Source: Bacillota bacterium | Lineage (GTDB): Bacteria > Bacillota > Clostridia > Lachnospirales > Lachnospiraceae | Direction: 5' to 3' | DNA length: 22,900 nt | Assembly: GCA_023409835.1 (NCBI GenBank) | Contig: JAEYQV010000036.1 | Span: forward strand, 1-22,900 | Notes under the pieces: model-generated | The model's database searches: none | What the model was told of the DNA's origin: nothing | The model's input: the letters and a program-made list of their open reading frames with translations, nothing else | Shown: piece by piece, positions 8,028 to 13,925 of the stretch | Position numbering within the stretch: position 1 is the first letter of the stretch | Layout: each line of letters starts with the position of its first letter | Program-made: the position numbers and the translations under genes

Positions 8028-8231
8028 ATGAACAAAGGTACAGTAAAATGGTTTAACGCACAAAAGGGTTTTGGTTTCATCACTAACGATAACGGCGGCG
8101 AGGATGTATTTGTACATTTCTCCGGTATCGCTTCCAGCGGATTCAAGTCATTAGAAGAAGGCCAGAAGGTTACTTTTGACTTAGAGCGCGGCCAGCGTGG
8201 TATGCAGGCAGTTAATGTTACAGTAGCATAA
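8028..8231 (+). CDS. Cold-shock protein (CspA family)
   Basis: This 67-residue OB-fold protein binds single-stranded RNA and DNA and acts as an RNA chaperone when secondary structure is stabilised by cold. Both nucleic acid binding motifs are present: RNP1 KGFGFIT at about 13-19 and RNP2 VFVHF at about 27-31. Length and composition are standard for the family (MNKGTVKWFNAQKGFG opening). The start is the ATG at 8028 with AGGAGGT at 8014-8020 seven bases before it; an upstream in-frame ATG at 7989 has no such site. It is transcribed alone from its own promoter, with a structured leader and its own terminator. Confidence 0.97.
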   Translation: MNKGTVKWFNAQKGFGFITNDNGGEDVFVHFSGIASSGFKSLEEGQKVTFDLERGQRGMQAVNVTVA

Positions 8232-8312
8232 CTTGTCTGTCCATCAGGATAGCGAAATTGTCCAGATAGCTTTCAATATCAGCCTCGGATAATAACCAGG
8301 AACTTAGAAAAG

Positions 8313-8359
8313 CACCTCCAGCAGCCGGAAGCATACCGGCTTGGAGGTGTATTTTTTTT
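8313..8359 (+). terminator. Rho-independent terminator of the cold-shock gene
   Basis: CACCTCCA-GC-AGCCGG (8313-8328) pairs with CCGGCT-TGGAGGTG (8336-8349), loop AAGCATA, followed by TATTTTTTTT. It sits 81 bases after the stop codon. Confidence 0.85.
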
Positions 8360-8469
8360 GAGCTGCTCTCCCACCCCGGCCATGTGACAGGTTATATATG
8401 AAGTCTAAATAACTGCTGCTGCAATAGTAACAGAATAGTGATAACGTCATATTAAGAAAGGAGAATTTT

Positions 8470-8496
8470 ATGGGCAGATACGTTAAGAATGCATAG
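8470..8496 (+). CDS. Eight-codon leader ORF (MGRYVKNA)
   Basis: ATG at 8470 follows AAAGGAG (8457-8463) at six bases, an excellent translation start, but the frame stops after eight codons. A hairpin follows at once and the CD3324-like gene starts 90 bases later with its own ribosome binding site. The arrangement resembles translational or transcriptional attenuation leaders. No amino acid bias hints at the signal. It could also be the stump of a decayed gene. Confidence 0.4.
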   Translation: MGRYVKNA

Positions 8497-8497
8497 C

Positions 8498-8552
8498 AGG
8501 GGCTATTGCATTTATCATATGACAAACCAGTCATTATAATTCAATAGCCTTT
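8498..8552 (+). promoter_or_regulatory. Two-tier hairpin between the leader ORF and the CD3324-like gene
   Basis: An outer stem AGGGGCTATTG (8498-8508) pairs with CAATAGCCTTT (8542-8552), including two G-T pairs. An inner stem ATGAC (8519-8523) with GTCAT (8530-8534) closes a 6-base loop. It begins one base after the leader ORF stop codon, so translation of that ORF would disturb the stem. It is not followed by a T-run. Confidence 0.5.
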
Positions 8553-8586
8553 GCTCATCCGGATTAATCATATTAGGAGGAGCATT

Positions 8587-8874
8587 ATGAGCTATGTGAA
8601 GGCAGACTACGTGTTACCCCGTGACCTTCTGGAAATGGTCCAGGAATATGCGGATGGTCAGTATTTATATATTCCCAAGAAGATCTGCAACCGTAAGGAA
8701 TGGGGTTCAAACACCAATATAAGAAATGAAGTAAGACAGAGAGATCAGGAAATCTTCGAGAAATACAGGGACGGCAGGTGTACCTCAGAGCTTGCCGAAG
8801 AGTATTTCCTTTCCGTGAAAAGTATCCAGCGAATCCTTTTACAGGAGAAAAGAAATCGTGGGATTATGGATTAA
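8587..8874 (+). CDS. CD3324-like small helix-turn-helix protein
   Basis: The protein has 95 residues from ATG 8587 (AGGAGG at 8575-8580). It matches my memory of the clostridial CD3324 family: a MSYVKADYVLPRDLLEMVQEY opening, a YIPKK motif, a WGSNTN stretch, then a C-terminal helix-turn-helix (about 56-88, IFEKYRDGRCTSELAEEYFLSVKSIQRIL) like those of Mor-type DNA-binding proteins. The family is widespread in Clostridia and has no established function; DNA binding is inferred from the helix-turn-helix. It is a single gene closed by a strong terminator, and its leader carries a small ORF and hairpin. Confidence 0.75.
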   Translation: MSYVKADYVLPRDLLEMVQEYADGQYLYIPKKICNRKEWGSNTNIRNEVRQRDQEIFEKYRDGRCTSELAEEYFLSVKSIQRILLQEKRNRGIMD

Positions 8875-8915
8875 ACACCATGTGAATGGGCTGAAGTATG
8901 TGTTCTATCAGCTGA

Positions 8916-8996
8916 TATCCCCTATGCATCTAAAATTATGTATTTGTCCTCCGTATCATAAAGGCCTTACATAATTGGATGCATAGGGGATTTTTA
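8916..8996 (+). terminator. Long-stem terminator after the CD3324-like gene
   Basis: ATCCCCTATGCATC (8917-8930) pairs with GATGCATAGGGGAT (8978-8991), and the stem continues after a small bulge with AATTATGTA against TACATAATT. The closing side is followed by TTTTATATC. Confidence 0.8.
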
Positions 8997-9132
8997 TATC
9001 TTACTATTAGGTTGGGGCAAAGCTCTACTTACAATTATTGTAACCTTAATGATCTTTCAGAAATAAGTCTTAGGTTCTTTCTAATGCCTCTTTATGTTAT
9101 CTTATTGTTATTAAAACAGGAGGATATTTCAT

Positions 9133-9156
9133 ATGGCGACACCCGTTCATTGTTAA
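9133..9156 (+). CDS. Seven-codon ORF (MATPVHC) with a strong ribosome binding site
   Basis: ATG at 9133 is preceded by AGGAGG (9118-9123) at nine bases; the frame ends at TAA 9154-9156. The bases before it (TAAAACAGGAGG) are nearly the same as before the cold-shock start at 8028. It may be a leader peptide for the DUF1062 gene 138 bases on, or the remains of another gene whose start region survived. Confidence 0.3.
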   Translation: MATPVHC

Positions 9157-9294
9157 TTAAGAATTCATGGTCTATGGAGGCTATCCATAATAGCACTCCA
9201 TGCTAGAAGCTGCTTTGTTATTCTGCTTGCTGTAAATCAGCATAGAAAACAGGGCTGTTTGCAATGTCTTAATTAATGAAACGGAGAATATGCT

Positions 9295-10056
9295 ATGTTA
9301 AATTATATATGGAGGGTCAAACCTACCTCCCTTCCTACCGTACTCAGAAACTGTCCGAAATGCGGAGTCCGGTCTGAGTATGAATGCAGCAGGAATTTCA
9401 GAGTAAATGCGAACCGAAACCGAATTGATGTATGGTTGATTTATCAATGTAAAAAATGTAAAGCAACTTGGAATATGGAGATATTGTCCCGCACAGATGT
9501 CCGTGCTATCGATAAGGAGCTTTATCAAAGATTTCTTCAGAACGACCGTGAGCTGGCAGCTCACTACGCCTTTGATGTGAATCTCCATCAGAGAAACAGG
9601 GCGGCGATGGAATACAGTAATTTGGAATACGATATCCACGGAGACAATATCTGCCTCCATAAAAGCACGGAGTCAAGTCTCCATAAAAGCATGGACGCAA
9701 GCCTCCATAAAAACATGGAGTCAAGCCTCCCTAACAGAACGGAGGCAAGCCTCCCTAACAGAATGGAGGCAAGCCCCCCTAACAGAATGGAGGCAACCCC
9801 CCATAATAGAACGGAGGCAAGCCTCCCTAACAGAATGGAGGCAAGCCCCCATTCTGTTAGGGAGGCTGTACAGATTGAGATTATATGTGCTTATCCTATC
9901 GACCTGCGGCTGGATAAGCTTTTGAGCCAAAAGCTGATGGTACCCCGAGAAACCGTGAAAAGAATGTTAGAGCAGCGAATCATCAATGTAGAGAGCTGCA
10001 TAAACTGGCGAAAAGAAAAAGTGAAAAACGGTATGGTGATTAATATTCGTCCCTGA
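9295..10056 (+). CDS. DUF1062 protein with an internal 8-residue repeat array
   Basis: This 253-residue protein is of unknown function. Residues 1-120 match the DUF1062 N-terminal part: an apparent zinc ribbon (CPKC at 20-23, CKKC at 52-55), then FRVNANRNRIDVWLIYQC, a NDRELAAHYAFD stretch and NLHQRNR. Residues 193-253 are the family's C-terminal part (IICAYPIDLRLDKLLSQKL through KVKNGMVINI), whose pattern resembles an S4 RNA-binding fold. Between them residues 121-192 are nine 8-residue units such as LPNRMEAS, encoded by a 24-bp tandem repeat. Family members as I remember them lack this insert. The start has CGGAG eight bases upstream. Its 3' end overlaps the convergent rubrerythrin gene by 17 bases. 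Zinc and RNA binding are inferences. Confidence 0.78.
   Translation: MLNYIWRVKPTSLPTVLRNCPKCGVRSEYECSRNFRVNANRNRIDVWLIYQCKKCKATWNMEILSRTDVRAIDKELYQRFLQNDRELAAHYAFDVNLHQRNRAAMEYSNLEYDIHGDNICLHKSTESSLHKSMDASLHKNMESSLPNRTEASLPNRMEASPPNRMEATPHNRTEASLPNRMEASPHSVREAVQIEIICAYPIDLRLDKLLSQKLMVPRETVKRMLEQRIINVESCINWRKEKVKNGMVINIRP
9655..9870 (+). repeat. Nine in-frame 24-bp tandem repeats, last unit inverted
   Basis: Units begin at 9655, 9679, 9703, 9727, 9751, 9775, 9799, 9823 and 9847, each exactly 24 bases. Peptides in order: LHKSTESS, LHKSMDAS, LHKNMESS, LPNRTEAS, LPNRMEAS, PPNRMEAT, PHNRTEAS, LPNRMEAS, PHSVREAV. The first three form one subfamily and the next five another. The ninth is the reverse complement of the preceding unit, yet stays in frame. 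Neighbouring units also join at GGAGGC-AA-GCCTCC, a small palindrome at each joint. Confidence 0.95.
9820..9867. repeat. 48-base palindrome formed by repeat units 8 and 9
   Basis: A 19-base arm (9820-9838) is perfectly complementary to 9849-9867, with a 10-base centre AGGCAAGCCC that can itself pair in part. It can form a cruciform in DNA or a stable hairpin inside the coding region of the message. Confidence 0.9.
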
Positions 10057-10525
10057 TACCGAATTCTGCGGATTCTACCCATTCCTCCGGACGCAGTAAT
10101 AATATTACCAGATTATCAAACAGGTTAAGGTGCTCTTTCTCCTGTAAAATCAGGAAATCAAAGAGCTCCTTATCCTTCTCCATAGATGCCTCGGACTTCA
10201 TCTTCTGATAGAGTTCAATACTCTTCTCTTCCTGTTCCGCTGCCAAGCGATATACATCCCTCTGCTTTGCTGCTCTCTCATCACCTGGCTGAAAATGAGG
10301 TTGTCCGCGGAAGATAGATTTCAGCTCCGGTGTACTGTTTTTCTCTTTAAGCTCATAGGGCTCCTGCTTCTTTATCTTTGTCAGAAGAGCCGCATGCTCC
10401 TTCTCTGCATCCGCGAGATACCGGAATACCGTGCTAAGTTCACTGTCTCTGTAAATCTCAGCCTGTTCCAGGTAATACTTCTGTCCATCAAGCTCCATTT
10501 GAATAGCAAAATCCAAATTGTTCAA
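10040..10525 (-). CDS. Rubrerythrin/ferritin-like di-iron protein without rubredoxin domain, TTG start
   Basis: This 161-residue four-helix-bundle protein probably binds two iron atoms and acts in peroxide or iron handling. Ligand candidates are E11, E20, E41/H44 in AEKEH, E97/E100 in AAEQEE and E129/H132 in EKEH, giving the paired ExxH layout of ferritin-like proteins. It contains no cysteine, so the rubredoxin electron-transfer domain of classic rubrerythrin is absent. The start is TTG at 10525-10523, with GGAGGGA five bases upstream, and no better ATG is in reach. It may follow RlmH in one transcript (51-base gap), and it overlaps the convergent DUF1062 gene by 17 bases. The exact activity is not determinable. 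Confidence 0.8.
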   Translation of the reverse strand: MNNLDFAIQMELDGQKYYLEQAEIYRDSELSTVFRYLADAEKEHAALLTKIKKQEPYELKEKNSTPELKSIFRGQPHFQPGDERAAKQRDVYRLAAEQEEKSIELYQKMKSEASMEKDKELFDFLILQEKEHLNLFDNLVILLLRPEEWVESAEFGIRDEY

Positions 10526-10576
10526 TGAAATCCCTCCTTCTGCTGAGTCATCGAAAATATGTACGTCAGCATAATC

Positions 10577-11056
10577 TTATTTGTGGTACGGCTGGTTATT
10601 GATAATCCGGTATGCCCGGTAAACCTGCTCCAGAAGAATTACCCTCATTAGCTGATGGGGAAAGGTCAGCTTCGAAAAGCTAAGCTTATAATCCGCCCGG
10701 TTAAGTACCTCCCGGGATAGCCCAAGAGAGCCTCCGATTACAAAGCTGATGTGACTGGTTCCGTTAATCCCCAGATTATTCATCTTCTCAGCAAGCTCCA
10801 CGGAAGTCAGCTGTATTCCTTCGATAGCAAGGGCAATACAGTAGGAATCCTCCTTCAGTGCCTTTAGGATCCGTTCCCCTTCCTTCTTCTTAATCATCTC
10901 CTCCAGAGCCTCACCGGCTTTATCCGGGGTCTTCTCATCCTGAAGCTCCAGAATCTCCAGGGTACAATAGCTGCCAAGGCGCTTCGCATATTCCTCCACT
11001 CCCGCTGACAGATACTTCTCCTTTAATTTACCTACACAGATTAGTGAGATTCTCAT
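10577..11056 (-). CDS. rlmH: 23S rRNA (pseudouridine-1915 N3) methyltransferase RlmH
   Basis: This is a SPOUT-class methyltransferase that modifies pseudouridine 1915 in helix 69 of 23S rRNA using S-adenosylmethionine. From the ATG at 11056 the protein is 159 residues, the usual length, and opens MRISLICVGKLKEKYL. The trefoil-knot cofactor site is seen at FVIGGSLGLS (about 105-114), TFPHQLMR (131-138) and the conserved C-terminal tail EQVYRAYRIINNQPYHK. An in-frame ATG at 11068 has a better-spaced AGGAAG site and would add four residues; the family start favours 11056. It overlaps the upstream phosphatase gene by 29 bases, so translation is likely coupled. Confidence 0.95.
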   Translation of the reverse strand: MRISLICVGKLKEKYLSAGVEEYAKRLGSYCTLEILELQDEKTPDKAGEALEEMIKKKEGERILKALKEDSYCIALAIEGIQLTSVELAEKMNNLGINGTSHISFVIGGSLGLSREVLNRADYKLSFSKLTFPHQLMRVILLEQVYRAYRIINNQPYHK

Positions 11057-11612
11057 CCGGTACCCCATCCTTTTCTTCCTGTCTCACATATTCATATAAA
11101 ACACCGTTCTTTACAAGCTTCAGCTTCTCTCCTTCAAAACCACGCTTACGAAGCTCCTTTTGAAAATTGTATAGCATGAAGCCATGGAAAACAATCAGGA
11201 TGTTTTCCTTAGACCAGTCGATCCGATCAAGGAACTGATGAATTCTCTTTCTTGTACCTTCAATTGTCTCCGGCTGGCTCTTCGACTTAAAATACCAGGC
11301 CAGTCTTCCGCATACATGCCACACCGCAAAGGGTAGCTTTATCCGTTCCGTATGTATAAAGGGTGCATTGTCTACCTCTCTAAGAAGCTTATCAATCATA
11401 ATATTACCGCTGTATACCTCTTTCGCTGTAGTAATTGCTCTGGGGAGGTCACTGACATAGCAGACATCCCATTCAATGCCGTACATCTCCACCTTTTTCT
11501 TAATAACCCTGGAAACCTCATATTTTTCAGACCATTCTCTGAATTCCTGAGAGGTCATCCATTTCTTATGAGGGCAATTCACCTTAAAGTGCCTTAATAA
11601 TCCAATCCGCAT
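11028..11612 (-). CDS. Histidine phosphatase family protein (phosphoglycerate mutase-like)
   Basis: The protein has 194 residues from ATG 11612, which has GGAG six bases upstream; an in-frame TTG at 11624 would overlap that site and is rejected. The family catalytic set is visible: R7-H8 in LLRHFK (phospho-histidine H8), R58 in SDLPRA, E79 in LLREVD as proton donor, and H143 in VFHGFM. The RHG signature is changed to RHF, as in many divergent members. The substrate is unknown; candidates in this family include sugar phosphates, nucleotides and phosphoproteins. The 3' end overlaps rlmH by 29 bases, placing a phosphatase and an rRNA methylase in one operon, probably by convenience and not shared pathway. 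Confidence 0.85.
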   Translation of the reverse strand: MRIGLLRHFKVNCPHKKWMTSQEFREWSEKYEVSRVIKKKVEMYGIEWDVCYVSDLPRAITTAKEVYSGNIMIDKLLREVDNAPFIHTERIKLPFAVWHVCGRLAWYFKSKSQPETIEGTRKRIHQFLDRIDWSKENILIVFHGFMLYNFQKELRKRGFEGEKLKLVKNGVLYEYVRQEEKDGVPDENLTNLCR

Positions 11613-11933
11613 TTTATTCTCCAACTCATTAAATCATTCACTGATTTATTTCATGTCACAAACTTATGTAATATAAGTTTACAATTAATCACTCTATATT
11701 TCAAGCAAAAAGGTGAAAAACCATCCCCCTCCTCCCTTCAACAATGAAAGAATACACATGAGCAGCCGGATATTTGATCCATCTCAGCTCTAGTAGGGTA
11801 AATACGATCAATTTATTATGATATATTCAATTTTATTAATTTTTAGTAATAGTAGTTGGTTGCGTTTATCGGTCATTTATTAGTATAATAGTAATGTGAA
11901 TTTCCGGATTTTAGTAAGGAATAGGAGAATACA
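11613..11933. other. Divergent intergenic region
   Basis: This A/T-rich region lies between the histidine phosphatase and PHP genes. It contains an 8-bp inverted repeat AAACTTAT-N5-ATAAGTTT at 11660-11680, which could be an operator for the phosphatase-rlmH transcript, and a promoter for the PHP gene at 11860-11889. No gene or RNA is evident. Confidence 0.5.
11860..11889 (+). promoter_or_regulatory. Promoter of the PHP phosphoesterase gene
   Basis: TTGCGT (11860-11865), an 18-base spacer and a perfect TATAAT (11884-11889), 44 bases before the start codon. Confidence 0.5.
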
Positions 11934-12749
11934 ATGATTGATTGCCATATTCATCTTGAAAGAGGACCTTATACAATTGAGTGGTTAAACAGATTCATTC
12001 ACAAAGCTACTGATTGTGGGCTTGATGATATCTATTTGCTGGAACATAGTCATCGATTTACAGAGTTTGTACCGATGTATGAACCTGTATGCAGCTACAG
12101 TGAATATCAAAAGGAGTGGTTTCAACGCAATAACAATGGTAACCTATCGATAAAAAGCTATACCGATTTTATACAAGAAGCAAAACAGATTCCATTTCCA
12201 ATCAAAGTAAAATTCGGATTGGAGGTCTGTTATTTTGAAGAATACGAGCAATTCATAAGGGATGTGATTAATTGTTATCCCTTCGATTTTGCCACAGGTT
12301 CGGTTCATTGGATTGATGGATTTGGCTTTGACCATAAGAGAGAGCTTTGGTGTAACATTAATGTAGATAAAGCATATCAGAGATATTATGAAATAATGGA
12401 AAAGCTGATTGAAAGTAATCTGTTTACTGGAGTTGCTCATCCGGATAGTATTAAGGCTTTTGGATATAAACCATCCTATGACCTAAGAAATACGTATATT
12501 AAGTTAGCAGACTTGTTAGGTAAGAATCATATGTATGCTGAACAGAGCGGAGGATTATATCTAAATTATAGTAAAGACTGTGAGCTTGGTATGAATCAGA
12601 CTATGCTAAGGGTATTTCTAGAGAAGGGAGTAACAGTACTCACTGCTTCAGATGCTCACAGTCCGATGGATGTGGGATCTAATATCATAGAATTACAAAG
12701 CATTATAAATAAACATAGAGGGGGTTCGCAAAATCCACTTGGTGCTTAA
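11934..12749 (+). CDS. PHP-domain phosphoesterase, histidinol-phosphatase-like
   Basis: This 271-residue metal-dependent hydrolase of the PHP superfamily is closest in layout to HisK/HisJ-type histidinol phosphatases. Metal ligands can be placed: H5 and H7 in DCHIHLE, H38/H40 in EHSHRF, E97 in GLEVCY, H125 in GSVHWID, H169 in VAHPD, and D240/H242 in SDAHSP. All three metal sites therefore look complete. The start has an AGGAG-type site and its own promoter. It does not sit with other histidine genes, so a role in histidine synthesis is only one option; many PHP proteins in Firmicutes act on other phosphate esters. Its stop codon touches a short relic reading frame on the other strand. Confidence 0.82.
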   Translation: MIDCHIHLERGPYTIEWLNRFIHKATDCGLDDIYLLEHSHRFTEFVPMYEPVCSYSEYQKEWFQRNNNGNLSIKSYTDFIQEAKQIPFPIKVKFGLEVCYFEEYEQFIRDVINCYPFDFATGSVHWIDGFGFDHKRELWCNINVDKAYQRYYEIMEKLIESNLFTGVAHPDSIKAFGYKPSYDLRNTYIKLADLLGKNHMYAEQSGGLYLNYSKDCELGMNQTMLRVFLEKGVTVLTASDAHSPMDVGSNIIELQSIINKHRGGSQNPLGA

Positions 12750-12856
12750 TGCCGGATCATAATTTTCATTAGCCATACAAACGGCAGGAACTTAATGACC
12801 TTGTAATCGAGCGATCGCGTGTCTCCGATGGAATAATAATCACGTGCAATCACCAT
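12746..12856 (-). pseudogene. Probable C-terminal remnant of a lost gene
   Basis: The minus strand has an open stretch of 36 codons ending in a stop at 12746. The peptide includes ARDYYSIGDTRSLDYK and ends FLPFVWLMKIMIRH. Its aromatic and basic composition and ordinary codons look like the tail of a real protein, perhaps membrane-associated. A TAA stop lies immediately before its first ATG and there is no ribosome binding site, so it is not a functional gene as it stands. The family was not recognised. Confidence 0.35.
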
Positions 12857-12862
12857 TTAAGA

Positions 12863-12900
12863 GGGCGCCGTACATTTGTAGTACGACGCCCTTATTTCTT
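12863..12900 (+). terminator. Terminator of the PHP gene
   Basis: GGGCGCCGTAC (12863-12873) pairs with GTACGACGCCC (12881-12891), one mismatch, 7-base loop, followed by TTATTTCTT. The hairpin stands between convergent genes and may also slow minus-strand transcription, although that side has a poor T-run. Confidence 0.65.
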
Positions 12901-12987
12901 ACACTTATAGTCGGATGTAAGTGATTCGAATACACATACCGGTACCTAAGTCCATAGTAGTAAGCGAAGCTTACCACCGAAATCTTT

Positions 12988-13019
12988 GTTAAAACAAACT
13001 ATAATAATCTGTGATTATT
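12988..13019 (-). terminator. Weak hairpin at the end of the ABC operon
   Basis: On the minus strand AATAATC-ACA-GATTATT overlaps the stop codon of the 297-residue permease and is followed by ATAGTTTGTTTTAAC. The 7-bp A/T stem and T-rich tail suggest a weak terminator. Confidence 0.35.
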
Positions 13020-13908
13020 CCTTAACACCACCGATGGTCAAACCGGTTACAAAGTATCTCTGCAGGAACGGATATAAACATACGATCGGGAATGCAGTAA
13101 CGATCGTAGCTGCTGCACGAACCGATTCCGGAGTTACCATGCTGGCCGAATGCTTCGCTGTATTAGGATCACCGGCTTGGGACGATACGGATGAGAGAAG
13201 CTTCATCAATTCATACTGCAGGGTAGTCAGATCCGGTCTTCCTGAGTTATACAGCATAACATCAAACCAGGAGTTCCACTGTCCTACTGCGATAAACAAG
13301 GCAACCGTAGCCAATACCGGCTTACACAGAGGTAAAATAATTCTTACAAAGATTTTCAAATGCCCGGCTCCGTCAACCTGCGCTGATTCTACCAGGCTAT
13401 CCGGAAGTCCGTTCATATAGGTTCTGACAACAATCATATTGTAGGCATAAACCAGACCGGGTATGACATATACCCAGAAATTATTGGTTAATCCAAGACT
13501 TTTATTTAACAATAAGGTTGGGATCATACCACCGCCGACATACATAGAAAGTACATAAAACTTGGATACCTGTTTATTAAACAGAAATTCCTTTCTGGTT
13601 AATACATATGACACCAGGGAAGTGGTAAGCATCTGAACTACCGTTGCTATTACGGTTCTGAGAACTGAGATATAGGCACCTCTTACCAGTGAATCCGTAC
13701 GGAATACTGTCTTATAATTCTCCAAGGTGAATTTCCTCGGTAACAGAGTAATGCCACCTTTCAGGGTATCCGCCGCCTCATTGGCAGAAATTGCCAGGGT
13801 ATTCAGGATGGGATATAAGGTAATAACACAAAATAATGTTAATAATATCGTATTAAAGATAACAAATGATATGTTTGCTGCACTTTTCTTTTTTCTGCTC
13901 TTCTTCAT
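13015..13908 (-). CDS. Carbohydrate ABC transporter permease, LplC/YtcP type
   Basis: This 297-residue inner-membrane subunit has six predicted helices. It pairs with the other permease to form the channel of a carbohydrate importer. The cytoplasmic coupling loop is clear at about 171-196 (SLVESAQVDGAGHLKIFVRI then LPLCKP), the EAA motif that docks the ATPase. LTLFCVITLYPILNTLAISAN near the N-terminus and the VTGLTIGGVKE tail are typical of the LplC/YtcP group, which transports oligosaccharides, often uronate-containing. It is the last gene of the operon, 17 bases after the larger permease. No ATPase gene follows; such systems often use a shared MsmK/MsmX-type ATPase. Confidence 0.92.
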   Translation of the reverse strand: MKKSRKKKSAANISFVIFNTILLTLFCVITLYPILNTLAISANEAADTLKGGITLLPRKFTLENYKTVFRTDSLVRGAYISVLRTVIATVVQMLTTSLVSYVLTRKEFLFNKQVSKFYVLSMYVGGGMIPTLLLNKSLGLTNNFWVYVIPGLVYAYNMIVVRTYMNGLPDSLVESAQVDGAGHLKIFVRIILPLCKPVLATVALFIAVGQWNSWFDVMLYNSGRPDLTTLQYELMKLLSSVSSQAGDPNTAKHSASMVTPESVRAAATIVTAFPIVCLYPFLQRYFVTGLTIGGVKE

Positions 13909-13925
13909 GCTTATTCCCCTCCTTC

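Larger units (their letters stand above)
8232..8586. other. Gene-free spacer between the cold-shock and CD3324-like genes
   Basis: It holds the cold-shock terminator (8313-8359), an 8-codon leader ORF (8470-8496) and a hairpin (8498-8552). I find no clear -35/-10 pair for the downstream gene between 8360 and 8456. Confidence 0.6.
8875..9294. other. 420-base spacer with terminator, palindrome and a 7-codon ORF
   Basis: Beyond the terminator (8916-8996) it contains a perfect 15-bp palindrome TTACAAT-T-ATTGTAA (9029-9043), a 7-codon ORF at 9133-9156 with a full AGGAGG, and an 11-bp stem with one bulge at 9174-9201. No longer coding frame looks real, and no convincing promoter for the next gene is visible. 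Confidence 0.5.

Noticed and set aside
8979..9206. Open frame of 75 codons on the plus strand
   Set aside because: It begins inside the terminator stem, has no ribosome binding site and shows no protein-like pattern. Its GDTRSL run also appears in the relic at 12746-12856, but six residues are too few to link them.
9655..9870. CRISPR array
   Set aside because: The units are contiguous without spacers, are in frame in a protein gene, and no cas gene is present.
9506..9930. Minus-strand open frames across the repeat array
   Set aside because: They arise because the 24-base unit is near-palindromic and lacks stops in both directions; no start signal or homology supports them as genes.
12960..12974. 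Hairpin GTAAGC-GAA-GCTTAC as a terminator of the ABC operon
   Set aside because: The stem is only 6 bp with no T-run on either strand; the stem overlapping the permease stop is a slightly better candidate.
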